A stretch of 64,000 nt of DNA from Glycomyces arizonensis DSM 44726 (lineage in GTDB: Bacteria > Actinomycetota > Actinomycetes > Mycobacteriales > Micromonosporaceae). The position numbers and the translations under genes were made by a program. The number at the start of each line of letters is the position of its first letter. The stretch's first letter is position 1. The stretch lies in contig NZ_AXWO01000017.1 of NCBI RefSeq assembly GCF_000482705.1, positions 1-64,000 on the forward strand, written 5' to 3'. Positions 61,947-64,000 of the stretch are shown here, piece by piece. The notes beneath the pieces were generated by a model. That model worked only from the letters and a program-made list of their open reading frames with translations, was not told the origin of the DNA and did no database searches.

Positions 61947-63119
61947 ATGACGCTGCTGGACGCCGACTGCTACGCCTTCCAAGACCTGCTCACGCCCGTG
62001 GAGCTGGAGGCCGTGCTCAGACTGCGCGAGTTCATGGAGCGCGAGGTCCGCCCCATCGCCGACGAGTACTGGGAGCGCGCCGAGTTCCCGCACCACCTCA
62101 TCCCCGGCATCGCCGAGACCGGCGTGGTCGGCGCGGCCTGGCCCGAGTCGGCCCGCTTCGCCAACAGCGCCGTCTTCCGCGGCTGGGCGGGCCTCGAACT
62201 CGCCCGCGTGGACGCCTCGTTCGCCACGTTCGTCGGCGTCACCAGCGGCCTGGCCATGACCTCGATCGGCGTCGGCGGCTCCGACGAGCAGCGCGCCGAA
62301 TGGCTGCCGCGCATGGGCCGCTGCGAGGTCATCGGCGCATTCGGCCTGACCGAACCGCTGTCCGGCTCCGACGTCGCCCGCGGCCTGCGCACCACCGCCA
62401 CCCGCGACGGCGACACCTGGACTCTCAACGGTGCCAAGCGCTGGATCGGCAACGCCACCTTCGCCGACGTCACCGTCATCTGGGCCAAGGACACCGCCGA
62501 CGGCCAGGTCAAGGGCTTCCTCGTCCGGAAGGACACGCCCGGCTTCGAGGCCGTCAAGATCGAACGCAAGCAGTCGTTGCGTTCGGTGCAGAATGCCGAC
62601 ATCACGCTCACCGACGCCGCCGTCCCCGAAACCGACCGGCTCGCCCGCGTCGACTCCTTCCGCGACGTCGCGAAGATCCTCACGCTCACCCGCACCGGCG
62701 TCGCCTGGGAGGCCGTCGGCATCGCCATCGGCGCCTACGAGGCCGCCGTGCGCTACGCCGCCGAGCGCGAGCAGTTCGGCAAGCCGATCGGCTCCTACCA
62801 GCTCGTGCAGGACAAGCTCGCCAACTCACTGGCCGACATCACCGCGAGCCTCGGCACGTGCGTCCGCGTCTCCCAGCTCCAGGACGAGGGCCGCCAGCGG
62901 GACGAGCACTCCGCCCTCGCCAAGGCCTTCGTCACCGCGCGCATGCGCGAGACCGTCGGCCGCTGCCGCGAGATCCTGGGCGGCAACGGCATCCAGCTCG
63001 ACCACGGCGTCGCGCGCCACTTCGCCGACGCCGAGGCCGTCTACTCCTACGAAGGCACCCGCGACATGAACAACCTCATCGTCGGCCGCGCGATCACCGG
63101 ACGCCAGGCGTTCGTCTGA
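61947..63119 (+). CDS. acyl-CoA dehydrogenase, glutaryl-CoA-dehydrogenase-like
   Basis: 390 residues: FGLTEPLSGSDVARGLRTTA, WIGNATFADVTVIWAKD, YAAEREQFGKPIGSYQLVQDKLA and C-terminal SYEGTRDMNNLIVGRAITGR. The catalytic Glu is the one in YEGTRD. This subfamily includes glutaryl-CoA dehydrogenases, which also decarboxylate, but the substrate here is unproved. GGAGAG before ATG 61947. Followed after 29 nt by a thiolase. Confidence 0.92.
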   Translation: MTLLDADCYAFQDLLTPVELEAVLRLREFMEREVRPIADEYWERAEFPHHLIPGIAETGVVGAAWPESARFANSAVFRGWAGLELARVDASFATFVGVTSGLAMTSIGVGGSDEQRAEWLPRMGRCEVIGAFGLTEPLSGSDVARGLRTTATRDGDTWTLNGAKRWIGNATFADVTVIWAKDTADGQVKGFLVRKDTPGFEAVKIERKQSLRSVQNADITLTDAAVPETDRLARVDSFRDVAKILTLTRTGVAWEAVGIAIGAYEAAVRYAAEREQFGKPIGSYQLVQDKLANSLADITASLGTCVRVSQLQDEGRQRDEHSALAKAFVTARMRETVGRCREILGGNGIQLDHGVARHFADAEAVYSYEGTRDMNNLIVGRAITGRQAFV

Positions 63120-63148
63120 CCTTTCCCACCACCCTCAAGGAGGACCAC

Positions 63149-64000
63149 ATGACCGAGGCCTACATCGTCGCCACCGCGCGCTCGCCCATCGGGCGGGCGG
63201 GCAAGGGATCGCTCACCGGCGTCCGCGCCGACGACATGGCGGCGCGGATGACCGCAGCGGCCATGGGCAAGATCCCAGGGCTCGACCCGGCGCGCGTCGA
63301 CGACCTGCTCCTGGGCTGCGGCATGCCCGGCGGCGAGCAGGGCATGAACATGGCGCGCAACGTCGCCGTGATGCTCGGCTGGGACACCGTCCCGGGCGCC
63401 ACGATCACGCGATACTGCTCGTCCAGCCTCCAGACCACCCGCATGGCGTTCCACGCGATCAAGGCCGGTGAGGGCGACGTGTTCGTCTCGGCGGGCGTGG
63501 AGTCGGTGAGCAGGATGGACCGCGGCTCCAGCGACCACATCCCCGGCGAGGACCTGACCAACCCGGTCTTCAACGACGCGCGGGAGCGCAGCGACGACCG
63601 CTCCGGGGCCGGAACCGCCGTCTGGGAGGACCCGCGCCTGAGCGGCGAACTGCCCGACGTCTACATCGCGATGGGCCAGACCGCCGAGAACGTGGCCGGG
63701 CTGTGCGGGATCACCCGCGAGGAGCAGGACGCCTACGCCGCCCGCAGCCAGCAGCGCGCCGAGCGGGCGATCGCCGACGGGTTCTGGGAACGCGACATCA
63801 CGCCGCTCACGCTCGCGGACGGCACCGTCGTCGCGGCCGACGACGGCCCCAGGCCGGGCACCACCGTCGAGGTCCTCGCGACCCTCAAACCGGCCTTCCG
63901 CCCCGACGGCACCGTCACCGCGGGCAACGCCTGCCCGCTCAACGACGGCGCCGCCGCCGTGGTCGTCGTCTCCGAGCGGATCGTGGACGAACTCGGGCTG
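63149..64000 (+). CDS. acetyl-CoA acyltransferase (thiolase), 3' end beyond window
   Basis: 284 residues visible of about 390-400. Opens AYIVATARSPIGRAGKGSLTG; the acyl-carrying Cys is in TRYCSSSLQTT, followed by VFVSAGVESVSRM and NACPLNDGAAAVVV. Cleaves 3-ketoacyl-CoA to acetyl-CoA plus a shortened chain, the last step of beta-oxidation. AAGGAGG 6 nt upstream. The C-terminal half with the second active-site Cys and His is not in the window. Confidence 0.93.
   Translation, partial: MTEAYIVATARSPIGRAGKGSLTGVRADDMAARMTAAAMGKIPGLDPARVDDLLLGCGMPGGEQGMNMARNVAVMLGWDTVPGATITRYCSSSLQTTRMAFHAIKAGEGDVFVSAGVESVSRMDRGSSDHIPGEDLTNPVFNDARERSDDRSGAGTAVWEDPRLSGELPDVYIAMGQTAENVAGLCGITREEQDAYAARSQQRAERAIADGFWERDITPLTLADGTVVAADDGPRPGTTVEVLATLKPAFRPDGTVTAGNACPLNDGAAAVVVVSERIVDELGL

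Overview
The window is a high-GC, gene-dense stretch of an actinobacterial chromosome. GC-biased codon use, many GTG starts, frequent 4-bp ATGA/GTGA overlaps, leaderless-type promoters (TANNNT about 7 nt before the start codon) and a SsgA/SsgB-like sporulation protein at 7.9 kb point to a spore-forming filamentous actinomycete. The genus cannot be fixed from the sequence alone. I see no rRNA, insertion sequence, integrase, CRISPR array or replication origin. The only tRNA is the 3' part of a tRNA-Gly at the left edge.

Left part (0.1-9 kb): a TetR regulator and a 14-TM drug exporter with shared inverted-repeat operators, a small membrane protein, a second citrate synthase, the acetate pair pta-ackA, an ssgB-like gene converging on ackA, and an O-methyltransferase.

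Glycan region (9-21 kb): two GT4 and two GT2 glycosyltransferases surround a co-directional operon. It encodes an O-carbamoyltransferase, a GT2 fused to a GmhB-type heptose bisphosphatase, two GT9 heptosyltransferase-like enzymes, GmhA, bifunctional HldE and a classical SDR. Together they give every enzymatic step from sedoheptulose-7-phosphate to ADP-D-glycero-manno-heptose, plus transferases and a carbamoylating enzyme. The likely product is a carbamoylated, heptose-containing surface glycan or glycosylated metabolite.

Middle (21-36 kb): a NarL-type two-component pair upstream of an acyl desaturase; a small, less GC-rich toxin/immunity-like pair; an SDR; RamB divergent from the glyoxylate-shunt operon aceA-aceB; and a compact three-gene Hsp70 module (Hsp70, a GrpE-like small protein, and a membrane protein with a zinc ribbon) that is not the housekeeping dnaK operon.

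36-49 kb: cupin, gluconokinase, a secreted GH43 enzyme with a ricin-type lectin domain, a DoxX-like membrane protein behind a CebR-like operator, a secreted carboxylesterase, a DesK-type two-component pair divergent from two small membrane proteins, a Vat-like acetyltransferase, a GntR regulator with three operator copies, an NAD(P)-binding oxidoreductase, an unrecognised RhuM/anti-repressor-like protein and the decayed N-terminus of a SARP regulator.

Right part (49-64 kb): a sirtuin, then a catabolic island: SDR, TetR, quinone oxidoreductase, SDR, a complete Liv-type ABC importer (livGFHM plus binding protein), an ACAD10/11-like kinase and dehydrogenase, an acyl-CoA ligase, a thioesterase, a glutaryl-CoA-dehydrogenase-like enzyme and a thiolase cut by the window edge. 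Three copies of one palindromic operator (about ACCGACCGGTCGGT) lie before 49.5, 52.7 and 61.9 kb, suggesting one TetR-controlled uptake and beta-oxidation regulon. Four operon junctions carry chains of 4-9 codon mini-ORFs linked through overlapping ATGA motifs, an unusual arrangement that may relay ribosomes between genes.
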